Below are positions 25,954 to 33,695 of a stretch of 64,000 nt of DNA, one piece after another (within the stretch, counting starts at the first letter, position 1; every line of letters starts with the position of its first letter). Made by a program: the position numbers and the translations under genes. The DNA lies in the NCBI RefSeq assembly GCF_027706145.1, contig NZ_JAQFWW010000007.1:62001-126000 (forward strand), written 5' to 3'. Origin of the DNA: Bacillus changyiensis. GTDB lineage: Bacteria; Bacillota; Bacilli; Bacillales; Bacillaceae. Below the pieces are notes generated by a model, which did not search any database, was not told the origin of the DNA, and was given only the letters and a program-made list of their open reading frames with translations.

Positions 25954-26505
25954 ATGTTTGATAAAATTCTAGAACTCTATTCTAAATTTGCAATCTACTT
26001 AGTCCATATTCTAATATTTAGTATTATCTTGGCTTCATTTCATCCACAAATCTTCCAACACTTTTTTAGTGCAGTTGCAAAATTTATCCCAGAATCAATT
26101 ATCAACTATTATTCAGAAAAAAATATAAATCAAACTGATGTATTTTATATTTTCACTATCATATCAGCTATTTCAGGAATAGGGGCAATTTGGAACTTCT
26201 TCTACCCAAGAAATTATGTTAAGAAAATGATTGATGCTGGTTTGAAATTTAACGAGTTTCCATCCTTCCACATGACCTCAATTCATAATAATAGTTCTGA
26301 GATAACTATACTTTTTCTGCTAATCGCTATTTTGTTTACACAAACAAATGTCATTTCTTTTTCAACAATAAAAAACTTAGAAATGGACTTACTTATAAAT
26401 GCTCCAATTATTTTTATTTTTTGTAGTATTGGTATATTAGCAGCTACTGTTGATTGCATTATGATAATTATGTCTGGATTTGGAACAATTAAAAAGAAAA
26501 ATTAA
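25954..26505 (+). CDS. Cargo membrane protein, unknown function
   Basis: A 183-residue protein with about four membrane segments (near residues 12-32, 62-85, 115-132 and 145-172). It is on the plus strand, against the conjugation operon, between the ydcO-position gene and helP, with its own promoter-sized upstream gap and terminator. ICEBs1 has no gene here. Inserted, self-contained genes of this kind in ICEs are often cargo for defence, exclusion or host fitness. I recognise no family. Confidence 0.6.
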   Translation: MFDKILELYSKFAIYLVHILIFSIILASFHPQIFQHFFSAVAKFIPESIINYYSEKNINQTDVFYIFTIISAISGIGAIWNFFYPRNYVKKMIDAGLKFNEFPSFHMTSIHNNSSEITILFLLIAILFTQTNVISFSTIKNLEMDLLINAPIIFIFCSIGILAATVDCIMIIMSGFGTIKKKN

Positions 26506-26528
26506 ATCTCATAATCTCTTAAATAATA

Positions 26529-26567
26529 AAAGCGTGCCAGTACAGTAAATATAGACTAGCACGCTTT
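26529..26567 (+). terminator. Terminator of the cargo gene
   Basis: AAAGCGTGC and GCACGCTTT arms with further pairing inside, about 25 bases after the cargo stop codon. It lies within the conjugation transcript, so on the minus strand it must be weak or read through. Confidence 0.7.
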
Positions 26568-26622
26568 CCATCAATTTTTTTTATTTCTTTCTTTTGCCTT
26601 CGTCTTCACCCTTTAGTGAGGA

Positions 26623-26994
26623 TTATTTCTTATCATTTGATCCAGCAGTGGTAGTCGCTTTACTTGTAGAACCAGCACCTTTTAAAACAATGTCTTCTGC
26701 TCTTACAGTCCAGTTAAGATTTGCAAAATTACCCGCACTCATTGCCATAGCACTTATTTGTGGAGTCTTTAACTCAACATCTACAAAAGGTTCATACTCT
26801 TTAAGATCAATATGTGCTGGTAAAGTTACCTCAATCTGTCCTTTCTGTACACTTGAAGCAAGGTTGTATATTCTTGATTCTAATTTATCCGTTCTTTTCC
26901 CATCTTCATAAACAAAACGCTCTCTATTCAATCCCATAAATTTAAGATCACCAAAAGTTGCTTTTGTATCAGGTACAATAAAGTTAAATTTCAT
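26623..26994 (-). CDS. helP: HelP helicase processivity factor (DUF961)
   Basis: A 123-residue DUF961 protein equivalent to ICEBs1 HelP (YdcP). HelP helps the host helicase PcrA unwind nicked element DNA and is needed for replication and transfer. The family sequence [16 protein letters not shown] at the N-terminus and NPQISAMAM-like stretch (here [19 protein letters not shown]) are clear. The C-terminal half is duplicated as a remnant at 10411-10602. Confidence 0.88.
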   Translation of the reverse strand: MKFNFIVPDTKATFGDLKFMGLNRERFVYEDGKRTDKLESRIYNLASSVQKGQIEVTLPAHIDLKEYEPFVDVELKTPQISAMAMSAGNFANLNWTVRAEDIVLKGAGSTSKATTTAGSNDKK

Positions 26995-27265
26995 TATTCA
27001 AATCCCCATTTCATTTTAATTTTAGTTTTTTTTATAGATCAATTTTATTTAAATTCGCTCCGGTTCTGTTTCCATCTTGGCGCTTATCAGTCGCTAACGG
27101 ATTATTAACCCCTCTTGGCAACTTAGTAGGCTAATTATAGCCATCAAGCTGACTACAGCTATTTCGCACGCTTGTTCTAGCCTGCTACAACATTTAAAGT
27201 GATTGCTGTTCATCACTCAAATACTCACGCATGACTTTTTTTCAAGAATGCCATATAATAAAAAG
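26995..27265 (-). other. Structured leader upstream of helP
   Basis: No open frame of note. Inverted repeats include TAGTAGGCTA (about 27123-27132) and TAGCCTGCTA about 50 bases away (9 of 10 pair). The DNA is less AT-rich than the surroundings. On the minus strand this would be a folded 5' leader or internal untranslated region before helP. Its role is unknown. Confidence 0.35.
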
Positions 27266-27322
27266 TGTCTAGTTTTTTATTTATCGGCGTTCTTGATGAT
27301 CATTCGTCAAGACGCTTTTTTT
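27231..27322 (+). ncRNA. Candidate small RNA with own promoter and terminator
   Basis: ATGACT (27231-27236), a 17-base spacer and a perfect TATAAT (27254-27259) form a plus-strand promoter. About 20 bases after the expected start a strong hairpin with GCGT-x-CTTGA/TCAAG-ACGC arms (27287-27315) is followed by seven T. The transcript would be about 57 bases, antisense to the leader of the conjugation transcript. It could act as a counter-transcribed control RNA or simply be a terminator-like block. Not a protein gene. Confidence 0.45.
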
Positions 27323-27355
27323 GTCTATATGTATTTTTCAAAGATCGGCAAACTA

Positions 27356-27643
27356 TTAATAAATTACAGGAACATTTGAAACATGCTGTTCATTTAAAAT
27401 AATGACTCTAGGATTTCCACCATGTATAATTGGACTCTCATCAATCAGAGGAAATCTAAAAACTTCATTCTGTTTACCTTCATCATAAAAAGATCTTATA
27501 AACCATTCATAAAATTCTTGGTACTCATCCATCAACCTTTCATCTATAGCTTTTTGTATTACTTGTGCTAACGCTAAGGTTACAGGCTCTCTTTGATCTT
27601 CAAATTTCTTAAGATGAAAATTAAATTCTTCTATTAGTGTCAC
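27356..27643 (-). CDS. Hypothetical ICE protein, 95 residues
   Basis: A small acidic protein of 95 residues with an N-terminal helical half and a C-terminus rich in Pro, Val and Ile. GTG start preceded by GGTGAT. It lies in the early xis-region operon, where ICEBs1 has ydzL. I do not recognise a family. Confidence 0.55.
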   Translation of the reverse strand: MTLIEEFNFHLKKFEDQREPVTLALAQVIQKAIDERLMDEYQEFYEWFIRSFYDEGKQNEVFRFPLIDESPIIHGGNPRVIILNEQHVSNVPVIY

Positions 27644-27703
27644 ATCACCGCCACCCTTATTTTTTTTTTTCAGCCCTTATAGTGGTATAAATTCACACTA
27701 TGA

Positions 27704-27943
27704 TCAGCCCTTTAATGAAGCAATGTCATTTCTACCAACACCGTAATGCTTACAAATTCTTCGATAAGATACCCCCTTTCGGAGTAGGATATTAACATTT
27801 TCAAGAGATAACGGCTTTTCAAAATAATGTTTCACGATTACAGTGTTCAAAGCCATTTTCATTCTTGCTGACCAATTACCTTTAAGTTTTCTCGCTAATG
27901 GAACGGCTTCTTTCATAAGTACATGAGTTTCTTTTCTATTCAT
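27704..27943 (-). CDS. Small basic protein, possible DNA-binding
   Basis: A 79-residue basic protein. The C-terminal third (VSYRRICKHYGVGRNDIASL) looks like a helix-turn-helix. The middle (ARKLKGNWSARMKMAL) occurs in small phage and ICE proteins of unknown role. Its ATG follows the stop of the xis-like gene directly (TGAATG), so the two are coupled. Possibly an accessory regulator or recombination factor. Confidence 0.5.
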   Translation of the reverse strand: MNRKETHVLMKEAVPLARKLKGNWSARMKMALNTVIVKHYFEKPLSLENVNILLRKGVSYRRICKHYGVGRNDIASLKG

Positions 27944-28129
27944 TCAAATCACCTGATTTCTTTTATACATATACCTACTTTCAAATTTAGTCTTGTTAAT
28001 GCGCCCTTTAATTACCTCATATCCTTCATTTTCCAACTCCTTATTTAATTTTCTAATAATGTTATATGCTTTTGCTTGTTTAATTCCTAGAATACCTTGC
28101 ACATCATCCACAGTATAAAATTCTTTCAT
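27944..28129 (-). CDS. xis: Xis-like excisionase / small HTH protein
   Basis: A 61-residue protein starting MKEFYTVDDVQGILGI, with a MerR/excisionase-type helix-turn-helix and a basic C-terminus. ATG at 28129 follows GGGAGG. It is the first gene divergent from immR, the place of xis in ICEBs1. In ICEBs1 Xis directs the tyrosine integrase; here the integrase is a serine recombinase, so this protein may be a recombination directionality factor of another kind or a regulator. Function inferred from position and size. Confidence 0.65.
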   Translation of the reverse strand: MKEFYTVDDVQGILGIKQAKAYNIIRKLNKELENEGYEVIKGRINKTKFESRYMYKRNQVI

Positions 28130-28178
28130 AAAATCCTCCCTTCCTAGAAAAATGTAAGACCTCTTGTGGATTAATTTA

Positions 28179-28207
28179 ATTATAACTCTTCTATAAGGAG
28201 ATGTAAA
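28179..28207 (-). promoter_or_regulatory. Pxis-type promoter of the early/conjugation operon
   Basis: On the minus strand TTTACA, a 17-base spacer and TATAAT form a near-consensus sigma-A promoter about 50 bases upstream of the xis-like start. It should drive the whole minus-strand operon and be repressed by ImmR. Confidence 0.7.
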
Positions 28208-28348
28208 GAGAAAAAAGAACAATATGGAGAGTTTTTTATTAAATTATATAATCGTTAACTATTCACATAAGAATTCAAACCAAAAAACCGCCCTTAAAGG
28301 AGAGTATGTTATTATTTGTACACTTTTTGTTCCATAACGTTAAAAACT

Positions 28349-28370
28349 CAGCATTTGCTGGTATTATAAT
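28349..28370 (+). promoter_or_regulatory. immR promoter -10 with palindromic operator candidate
   Basis: TATAAT at 28365-28370 is 35 bases before immR. The palindrome CAGCATTTGCTG (28349-28360) sits in the spacer upstream of it. ImmR both activates and represses its own promoter in ICEBs1, and an operator here would suit autoregulation. The -35 element is weak. Confidence 0.45.
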
Positions 28371-28405
28371 AATAACTCAACTTTTCGTGGAATGGATGAT
28401 TAAAA

Positions 28406-28780
28406 ATGACACTAGGTGAAAGGTTAAAAAACGCAAGAAAAAAACTCGGCCTCTCCCAGAAACAGGTTGCTGAAAAGGTTAACTCTACAGAAAAAACAAT
28501 ATCAAATTATGAAAGAAATTATAGAGATCCTGATACAGAGACATTAATAAAACTAAGCGATCTTTATAATGTAACAACTGATTATTTGTTAGGTCGTACA
28601 CCAAAGAAAGCATCAAAGCTTGATGAGACAGTAAATGAAGCTATTGAAGAATTAAAAAACGAAGATACACTGCTTTTTATGAAAAACAATGAAGAAATCG
28701 ATGAAGAAACAGCTCGTTTGATTAAACAAGCGTTAATTAATGGGATTAAATACGTTGATGCTATGAAAAAGAAAGAGTGA
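28406..28780 (+). CDS. immR: ImmR immunity repressor (XRE-type HTH)
   Basis: A 124-residue repressor with an N-terminal Cro/CI helix-turn-helix (about residues 3-60; LGLSQKQVAEKVNSTEKTISNYER) and a C-terminal dimerisation region. Length and partner match ICEBs1 ImmR (127 residues). It keeps the element silent by binding at the xis promoter and gives immunity against a second copy. It overlaps immA by four bases (GTGA). Confidence 0.92.
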   Translation: MTLGERLKNARKKLGLSQKQVAEKVNSTEKTISNYERNYRDPDTETLIKLSDLYNVTTDYLLGRTPKKASKLDETVNEAIEELKNEDTLLFMKNNEEIDEETARLIKQALINGIKYVDAMKKKE

Positions 28781-29262
28781 TCCTTATTTACCCATCTTTA
28801 AACATTAAGCATAAAGCCGAAAGCATTATTAAAGAATATAAAACAAATGATGTATATGAAATTTGTGCAAATCTCAAAATAATTATCCTCGAGGAAGATT
28901 TGGGATGTATCAAAGGATTTCTTCAATATTATGAAGAAGAAAATGAATACATTATACATGTAAACAAACAATCAAAACATCCAGAAATTATTATCGCACA
29001 TGAATTAGGACATTTCATTCTCCATAAGAACTTAAATATATTTAAATTGGAAAAATGTTCCCTTGTTTTTGGTTCAAAATTAGAAAACCAAGCAAATATT
29101 TTTGCTTCTGAAATTTTAATTACAGACAAAATGTTAATAGATGAGTTACCTAGAATTAACGACTGGACGCATAAACAAATAGCGTCTTTTTTCAAAGTTC
29201 CTTTGTTCGTTATTGAGTATAAATTTTTTCGAAAAAAACTTTTATCTCAAAACACCCTATAA
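28777..29262 (+). CDS. immA: ImmA anti-repressor metalloprotease
   Basis: A 161-residue IrrE/ImmA-type protease with the zinc motif HELGHF (about residue 73) and a downstream Glu/Asn region (ENQANIFASEIL). It cleaves ImmR after DNA damage, releasing the element. GTG start overlapping the immR stop. The N-terminal part and the C-terminal helix match the family. In ICEBs1 immA lies next to the integrase; here the two meet only in the excised circle. Confidence 0.9.
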   Translation: MILIYPSLNIKHKAESIIKEYKTNDVYEICANLKIIILEEDLGCIKGFLQYYEEENEYIIHVNKQSKHPEIIIAHELGHFILHKNLNIFKLEKCSLVFGSKLENQANIFASEILITDKMLIDELPRINDWTHKQIASFFKVPLFVIEYKFFRKKLLSQNTL

Positions 29263-29272
29263 ATAAAAAAAC

Positions 29273-29306
29273 TTAAGGTTAAAATGAATGCTTTAATCCT
29301 TTTTTT
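29273..29306 (+). terminator. Possible terminator after immA
   Basis: AAGGTTAAA and TTTAATCCTT form a bulged stem with a T-run after it, a few bases after the immA stop. Its strength is moderate, so some read-through toward attR (or toward int in the circle) is possible. Confidence 0.45.
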
Positions 29307-29357
29307 AACATGCTATAAAAGAACACATGAAATTATTTTTAGAAAGAAGGTGATCCC

Positions 29358-29519
29358 ATGCCCACAAATCATAAGCCCAATAGATTGATTAAAGAGAAGT
29401 CTCCTTATTTACTTCAACATGCTTACAATCCAATTGATTGGTATACATGGTGTGCTGAAGCATTTGAAAAAGCAAAACGCGAAAACAAACCCATTCTCCT
29501 ATCTATTGGGTATGGGTAG
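29358..29519 (+). pseudogene. Second, element-borne copy of the yyaL 5' end
   Basis: Reads [20 protein letters not shown] and continues to the conserved SIGY at residues 49-52, with the same AGAAGGTGATCCC ribosome binding site as the host copy. About three quarters of the protein matches the host 5' end at 11174, but many codons differ. After SIGY the frame runs into the attR arm and stops at TAG (29517-29519). It lies inside the element and is out of frame with the yyaL 3' part, so it does not restore the gene as it stands. Confidence 0.88.
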
Positions 29520-29550
29520 CTAAACGAACATGCCATTGGTGTCACGTCAT
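29513..29550. other. attR attachment site
   Basis: The element arm TGGGTAGCTAAACGAAC (29513-29529) is followed by ATGCCATTGGTGTCA, with host sequence resuming at 29545. The arm is the inverted partner of the attL arm. attP can be rebuilt as 29513-29544 joined to 11350-11367, giving 50 bases, a normal size for a serine-integrase attP. Confidence 0.85.
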
Positions 29551-31429
29551 GGCCCATGAAAGCTTTGAAGACCAGGAAGTTGCAGACCTTCTAAATGAAA
29601 AATTTGTCTCAATTAAAGTTGATCGTGAGGAACGACCTGATGTTGATTCAATCTATATGACCATTTGTCAAATGATGACTGGTCAGGGCGGTTGGCCGTT
29701 AAATGTGTTTTTAACGCCTGAACAGAAACCGTTTTATGCAGGTACTTATTTTCCGAAGACAAGCCGTTTTAATCGACCGGGGTTTATTGAAGTTTTAGAA
29801 CATCTTTCAGATACGTTTACAAAAAGCCGTGACCATGTTGAAGAGGTTGCTGACAATGCAACCAAACATTTAAGCATAAAAGCGAAAAGTACTGCTGGTG
29901 ATTCACTTGATGAAGGAGTTTTGAAACGGACATTTGAACAGCTTAATAAGAGCTTTGATACTGAATACGGCGGGTTTGGCAGTGCGCCAAAATTCCCTAT
30001 TCCACACATGCTAACCTTTCTGCTTCGCTACTATCGATTCAGTGCTGAAGAAAAAGCCTTACATATGGTGACAAAGACACTGGACAGTATGGCAGATGGA
30101 GGGATTTACGACCATATTGGCTACGGATTTGCTCGCTATTCGACAGATCGAAAATGGCTTGTTCCCCATTTTGAAAAAATGCTTTATGATAACGCTTTAT
30201 TATTAATGGCTTACACCGAAGCCTATCAAGTGACAAACAATGAACGGTATAAAACGATTTCCGAACAAATCATTACGTTTATCAAGCGAGAAATGACCAG
30301 TGACAAAGGTGCTTTTTATTCAGCCCTTGATGCAGATACAGAAGGTGTTGAAGGCAAATACTACGTCTGGTCTAAAGAAGAAATTCTCGAAACACTAGGG
30401 AAAGATCTCGGTGAACTGTACTGTCAGACCTATAACATCACAGCTGAAGGAAATTTTGAGGGACACAATATCCCCAACCTGATTCATTTTCGTGGTGATA
30501 GAACTGATGAGGAACTAAACCACAAACTTGAAGAAGCAAACCAACAGCTTTTTAAAAAACGACAAGAACGCGTATACCCTCATGTGGATGATAAAGTCCT
30601 TACATCATGGAATGCCTTAATGATCGCGGGGCTCGCCAAAGCAGCAAAAGTGTTTCAGTCACCTGACTATATGAAAATGGCGGTAACCGCTGCTACCTTT
30701 ATCGAAAACGAATTGGTCAAAGACGGTCGCCTGATGGTTCGCTACCGTGATGGTGAAGTGAAACATAAAGGGTTTATTGATGACTATGCATTTTTGCTTT
30801 GGGCATATCTTGAATTATATGAAGCTTCCTTTGATTTGAGCTATTTGCAGAAAGCCAAACAATTAACAGCGGGTATGTTGGATCTGTTTTTAGACAAGGA
30901 AAGTGGCGGGTTTTATTTCACAGGCCATGATGCGGAGAATTTAATTGTACGGGATAAAGAAATATATGATGGTGCCTTACCTTCTGGAAATGGTGTGGCA
31001 GCCGTGCACCTTTTGCCCTTGGGACGGTTGACAGGTGATCTGTCATTGATTGATCAAGTTACAAAAATGTTTTCAGCATTTCATGGAGATGTCTCATCAT
31101 ATCCAAACGGTCATACAAACTTTCTCCAAAGTTTATTAAGCCATGTCATGCCGCAAAAAGAAATTGTTATTCTCGGAAAACAAAATGATCAAAACAGGCA
31201 GACGATCATCACAGCATTACAGCAAGCATTTCAACCACAATATACTATTCTTGTTGCCGAAACACCAAACGATTTTCAAGGGATTGCAGAATTCGCAACA
31301 GACTATCATACCATTGAGGACAAAACAACAGTCTATGTTTGTGAAAATTTTGCCTGTCAGCAGCCAACAACAAACATAGACGAAGTACTGGAACGTTTAA
31401 TCAATCGAGAGAACGGGAAAAACGACTAA
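29545..31429 (+). pseudogene. yyaL: 3' part of yyaL-type gene, interrupted by the ICE
   Basis: Encodes the remaining 627 residues of the DUF255/YyaL protein: [31 protein letters not shown] and [16 protein letters not shown] in the thioredoxin-like part, and then a long alpha/alpha-barrel resembling N-acylglucosamine-2-epimerase folds. Without the N-terminal CxxC-like CHWC segment it cannot be a normal YyaL. An internal ATG at 29549 exists but lacks a ribosome binding site. Precise excision restores the 686-residue frame. The enzyme's function is unknown. Confidence 0.9.
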
Positions 31430-31453
31430 AACATTTGGAAAGGGGCAGTGCTA

Positions 31454-31666
31454 ATGAAAAGAAAAACCATCATGTCTAGTCTTGTTGTTTCCACAGTGGC
31501 GGTCGGACTCACTTCCTATTTTCTCAAACAATATATAAAGAAAGCGGAAAAATCGCTTCCGATCCATAAAGCAGGCAACCCGTCACCTGAAGATATTGAA
31601 GACAACAAAATGGTATCAGAAGGCTCCACCTATCCGGTTCAATATTATGATCAGCAAAAAAAATGA
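31454..31666 (+). CDS. Small membrane-anchored protein, 70 residues
   Basis: One N-terminal membrane segment (about residues 6-24), then a polar tail ending PVQYYDQQKK. The ATG at 31454 follows AAAGGGG by eight bases, better than the GTG two codons earlier. It lies 24 bases after yyaL and ends in a shared terminator. Function unknown. Confidence 0.6.
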   Translation: MKRKTIMSSLVVSTVAVGLTSYFLKQYIKKAEKSLPIHKAGNPSPEDIEDNKMVSEGSTYPVQYYDQQKK

Positions 31667-31688
31667 GCTGCCACAATCTTGGCAGCTC
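31665..31688. terminator. Convergent terminator
   Basis: GAGCTGCCA-CAATCT-TGGCAGCTC, with T-rich sequence on the plus strand and A-rich on the other side. It ends both the small membrane-protein gene and the ybxH-like gene. Confidence 0.85.
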
Positions 31689-31689
31689 T

Positions 31690-31881
31690 TTATATTTTGT
31701 TCTCATAGCAATAGTGATTCACCAATTCTTCAATCAAATCATGCTCTGGAAACTCACCTTCAAAATCAAATCGAATTTCCTCGACAAATTGTCCGCGTCT
31801 GTAAACATGGATGGCTCCATTTTGCCTTGTCACACTATATTCGGGTTCAAACGTATACCCGTTTCGCTCGATCGCTCCCAT
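31690..31881 (-). CDS. ybxH: YbxH-like small protein (DUF5370 type)
   Basis: A 63-residue acidic protein starting MGAIERNGYTFEPEYSV. It overlaps no other gene and lies 17 bases downstream of csgA, as ybxH does in Bacillus subtilis, where the pair is expressed in sporulation. Identification rests on size, sequence recollection and the csgA neighbour. Function unknown. Confidence 0.65.
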   Translation of the reverse strand: MGAIERNGYTFEPEYSVTRQNGAIHVYRRGQFVEEIRFDFEGEFPEHDLIEELVNHYCYENKI

Positions 31882-31898
31882 TTTTATCTGTCCGCCCT

Positions 31899-32141
31899 TC
31901 AAAACAGCAGTTCATATATTTCATTTAATTGTCTTAGTCGTACATCATCTTGCTCATTTTGAACATAATTCATTTCATGTTTCAATACCTGATTCAAAAA
32001 CGACATTTCTCGCTGACTTAAATGTCGGGCAAACTCTTCCTCATTGGCATAATGTTTAAGTTTTTTATAAATACTCCGTCCTATATCATGCTGAAGATGG
32101 TTTGACAGGGACTCACGCAAATAACCTAATGTTGTATCCAT
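31899..32141 (-). CDS. csgA: CsgA, sigma-G-dependent sporulation protein
   Basis: An 80-residue protein starting MDTTLGYLRESLSNHLQHDI and ending DDVRLRQLNEIYELLF, characteristic of Bacillus CsgA. The start at 32141 follows AAAGGAG. In B. subtilis csgA is made in the forespore under sigma-G. It marks the host as a spore former. Confidence 0.8.
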   Translation of the reverse strand: MDTTLGYLRESLSNHLQHDIGRSIYKKLKHYANEEEFARHLSQREMSFLNQVLKHEMNYVQNEQDDVRLRQLNEIYELLF

Positions 32142-32381
32142 TGGTCGTTCTCCTTTTTTTCTATAGCTTGAGTCAATCGAACACAATTCATTCACCCATT
32201 TTAAAATTGATCACCTCGCTTAGCTATTATTTTAAAAAAACGAATAAGCATAAAATTACAATTTTATTAAAAATTTATACTATTTCATCATTTAATTTTA
32301 ATATATAATGACATCAAATAGGTATTTACAATCATCAAACATCCAAATAAAGGATGTAATAATACGATGTGGAGGGATTTC

Positions 32382-33554
32382 ATGAGATTATTCAAAAAGT
32401 TTGTAACACTTCTTGTTGCTTTAGGTCTCACTTTTGGATTAGGGACAAGTCAAGTCTTTGCAGAAGAACAACCGACAAATCAGGAAACTGGCACAACAGT
32501 AGAAGATGCTCCTTCACTTCTACCCGGAGATTTCTTTTATTTCACAAAAAAACTAAAAGAAAATGTTCAGCTTGCTTTAACATTTGATAACGTAAAAGAG
32601 GCTGAACTATTAGCATCTTTTGCCGAAGAACGTATTAAAGAAGCAGAAGCATTACTTGCACAGGGAGAAGAATCTTTAGCTCATGAAATTCTTGAAGAAG
32701 CCCTTGAACAACAAGAGGCTGCATTAGAAAAATACAAAGAGGAAACAGAAGATAAAACAGCGGATGAAGAGAACAAAGATACTGATGCAAAAGAACCGGT
32801 GTCTATTGATAAAGTTCGAGCAACCCTAGAAGAAAAATTTGCTTCTAATTTACTTGCACTACAAGCAGCATTAAATAAAATTGAAAACCCAACAGCAAAA
32901 GAAGCACTTCAAAAAAATATTGTAAAAGCAAAAGAAAAACTGGAAAAGAAACTGAACAAAAAATTAGCCAAGTTAGAAGAAAAACAGCAAAAGGCTGAGA
33001 AAAAACGTTCTGAACTTGAAGAAAAATTAAAATCTGGTGAAATTGATGAACAAGAGTATAAAGATGAACTTGCTGAAATTGATAAAGAGTTAGCAGAAGA
33101 GCAAGATGAAGCGGTGAAAGATATTAGTGAAGAAGCTGATGAAGCTGTCAAAGATTCTTTAGATGAAGATCGTCAAGATCAAGACAATAAAGATGAATCT
33201 GACGTTAATGAAGACAAAGACACAACACCTGCCAACACGATTGAAAAACAACGCGAAAAACAGGCTGATAGAGAAGAAAAAGCAAAAGAGAGAGCAGAAA
33301 AGGCTCAAGAAAAACAACGTGAAGCTCTGGAAAAAAGGGCTGAAAGAGAACGTGAAAAAGCAGAAAAAAGAGCAGAACAAGCAAAAAAGGCTCAAGAAAA
33401 ACAACGTGAAGCTCTGGAAAAACGAGCTGAAAGAGAACGTGAAAAAGCAGAAAAAAGAGCAGAGCAAGCAAAAAAAGCTCAAGAAAAACAACGTGAAGCT
33501 CTGAAAAAGCAAAAACAGAAAGAAGAAAACCAACAAGAAGATCAAGATGAGTAA
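32382..33554 (+). CDS. Secreted DUF5667-type coiled-coil protein with C-terminal repeats
   Basis: A 390-residue exported protein. A signal peptide (cleavage likely after QVFA, about residue 26) is followed by a DUF5667-like region (LLPGDFFYFTKKLKENVQLA), long Glu/Lys-rich helices with heptad character, an Asp-rich linker (about 240-290), and tandem 29-residue repeats of KAQEKQREALEKRAERE type. ATG at 32382 follows GGAGGG. Probably wall-associated or extracellular and able to form long coiled coils. Function unknown. Confidence 0.75.
   Translation: MRLFKKFVTLLVALGLTFGLGTSQVFAEEQPTNQETGTTVEDAPSLLPGDFFYFTKKLKENVQLALTFDNVKEAELLASFAEERIKEAEALLAQGEESLAHEILEEALEQQEAALEKYKEETEDKTADEENKDTDAKEPVSIDKVRATLEEKFASNLLALQAALNKIENPTAKEALQKNIVKAKEKLEKKLNKKLAKLEEKQQKAEKKRSELEEKLKSGEIDEQEYKDELAEIDKELAEEQDEAVKDISEEADEAVKDSLDEDRQDQDNKDESDVNEDKDTTPANTIEKQREKQADREEKAKERAEKAQEKQREALEKRAEREREKAEKRAEQAKKAQEKQREALEKRAEREREKAEKRAEQAKKAQEKQREALKKQKQKEENQQEDQDE
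33303..33510 (+). repeat. 87-bp in-frame tandem repeat
   Basis: Two full, nearly identical 87-bp units (33303-33389 and 33390-33476) and a partial third (33477-33510), each coding 29 residues of charged helix. The near-identity at DNA level, including silent positions, indicates recent duplication and likely copy-number variation between strains. Confidence 0.9.
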
Positions 33555-33562
33555 TTTCCCAT

Positions 33563-33592
33563 GAGCAGGCGATTTAGAGCCTGCTCTTTTTT
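33563..33592 (+). terminator. Terminator after the coiled-coil gene
   Basis: GAGCAGGC and GCCTGCTC with an eight-base loop, followed by six T. Confidence 0.9.
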
Positions 33593-33695
33593 CTTGAAAT
33601 CCTTACAAATAATATGGTATAAGAAGGAGTGATTACCATTAAAATACTAGTTCTATAGTTTCTGCTTCATATTTTGAATTAAGGGGTTATTTAAC

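Larger units (their letters stand above)
11350..29544. mobile_element. ICEBs1-like integrative and conjugative element with a serine integrase
   Basis: About 18.2 kb inserted in yyaL. From left to right it holds a large serine recombinase on the plus strand; the conjugation module on the minus strand (helP to yddJ, with oriT in nicK); a small xis-like cluster; and immR-immA on the plus strand. Gene content and order of the conjugation and immunity modules match ICEBs1 of Bacillus subtilis. ICEBs1 itself uses a tyrosine integrase placed beside immA and a tRNA-Leu site. No rapI/phrI pair is present, so induction by DNA damage through ImmA/ImmR is the likelier route. Boundaries are set from the attachment sites and could shift by up to eight bases within the shared core. 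Confidence 0.93.

Noticed and set aside
33159-33551. Long minus-strand frames rich in Phe and Leu opposite the coiled-coil gene
   Set aside because: They are the reverse reading of Lys/Glu-rich repeat codons; no start or ribosome binding site and composition unlike a real protein.
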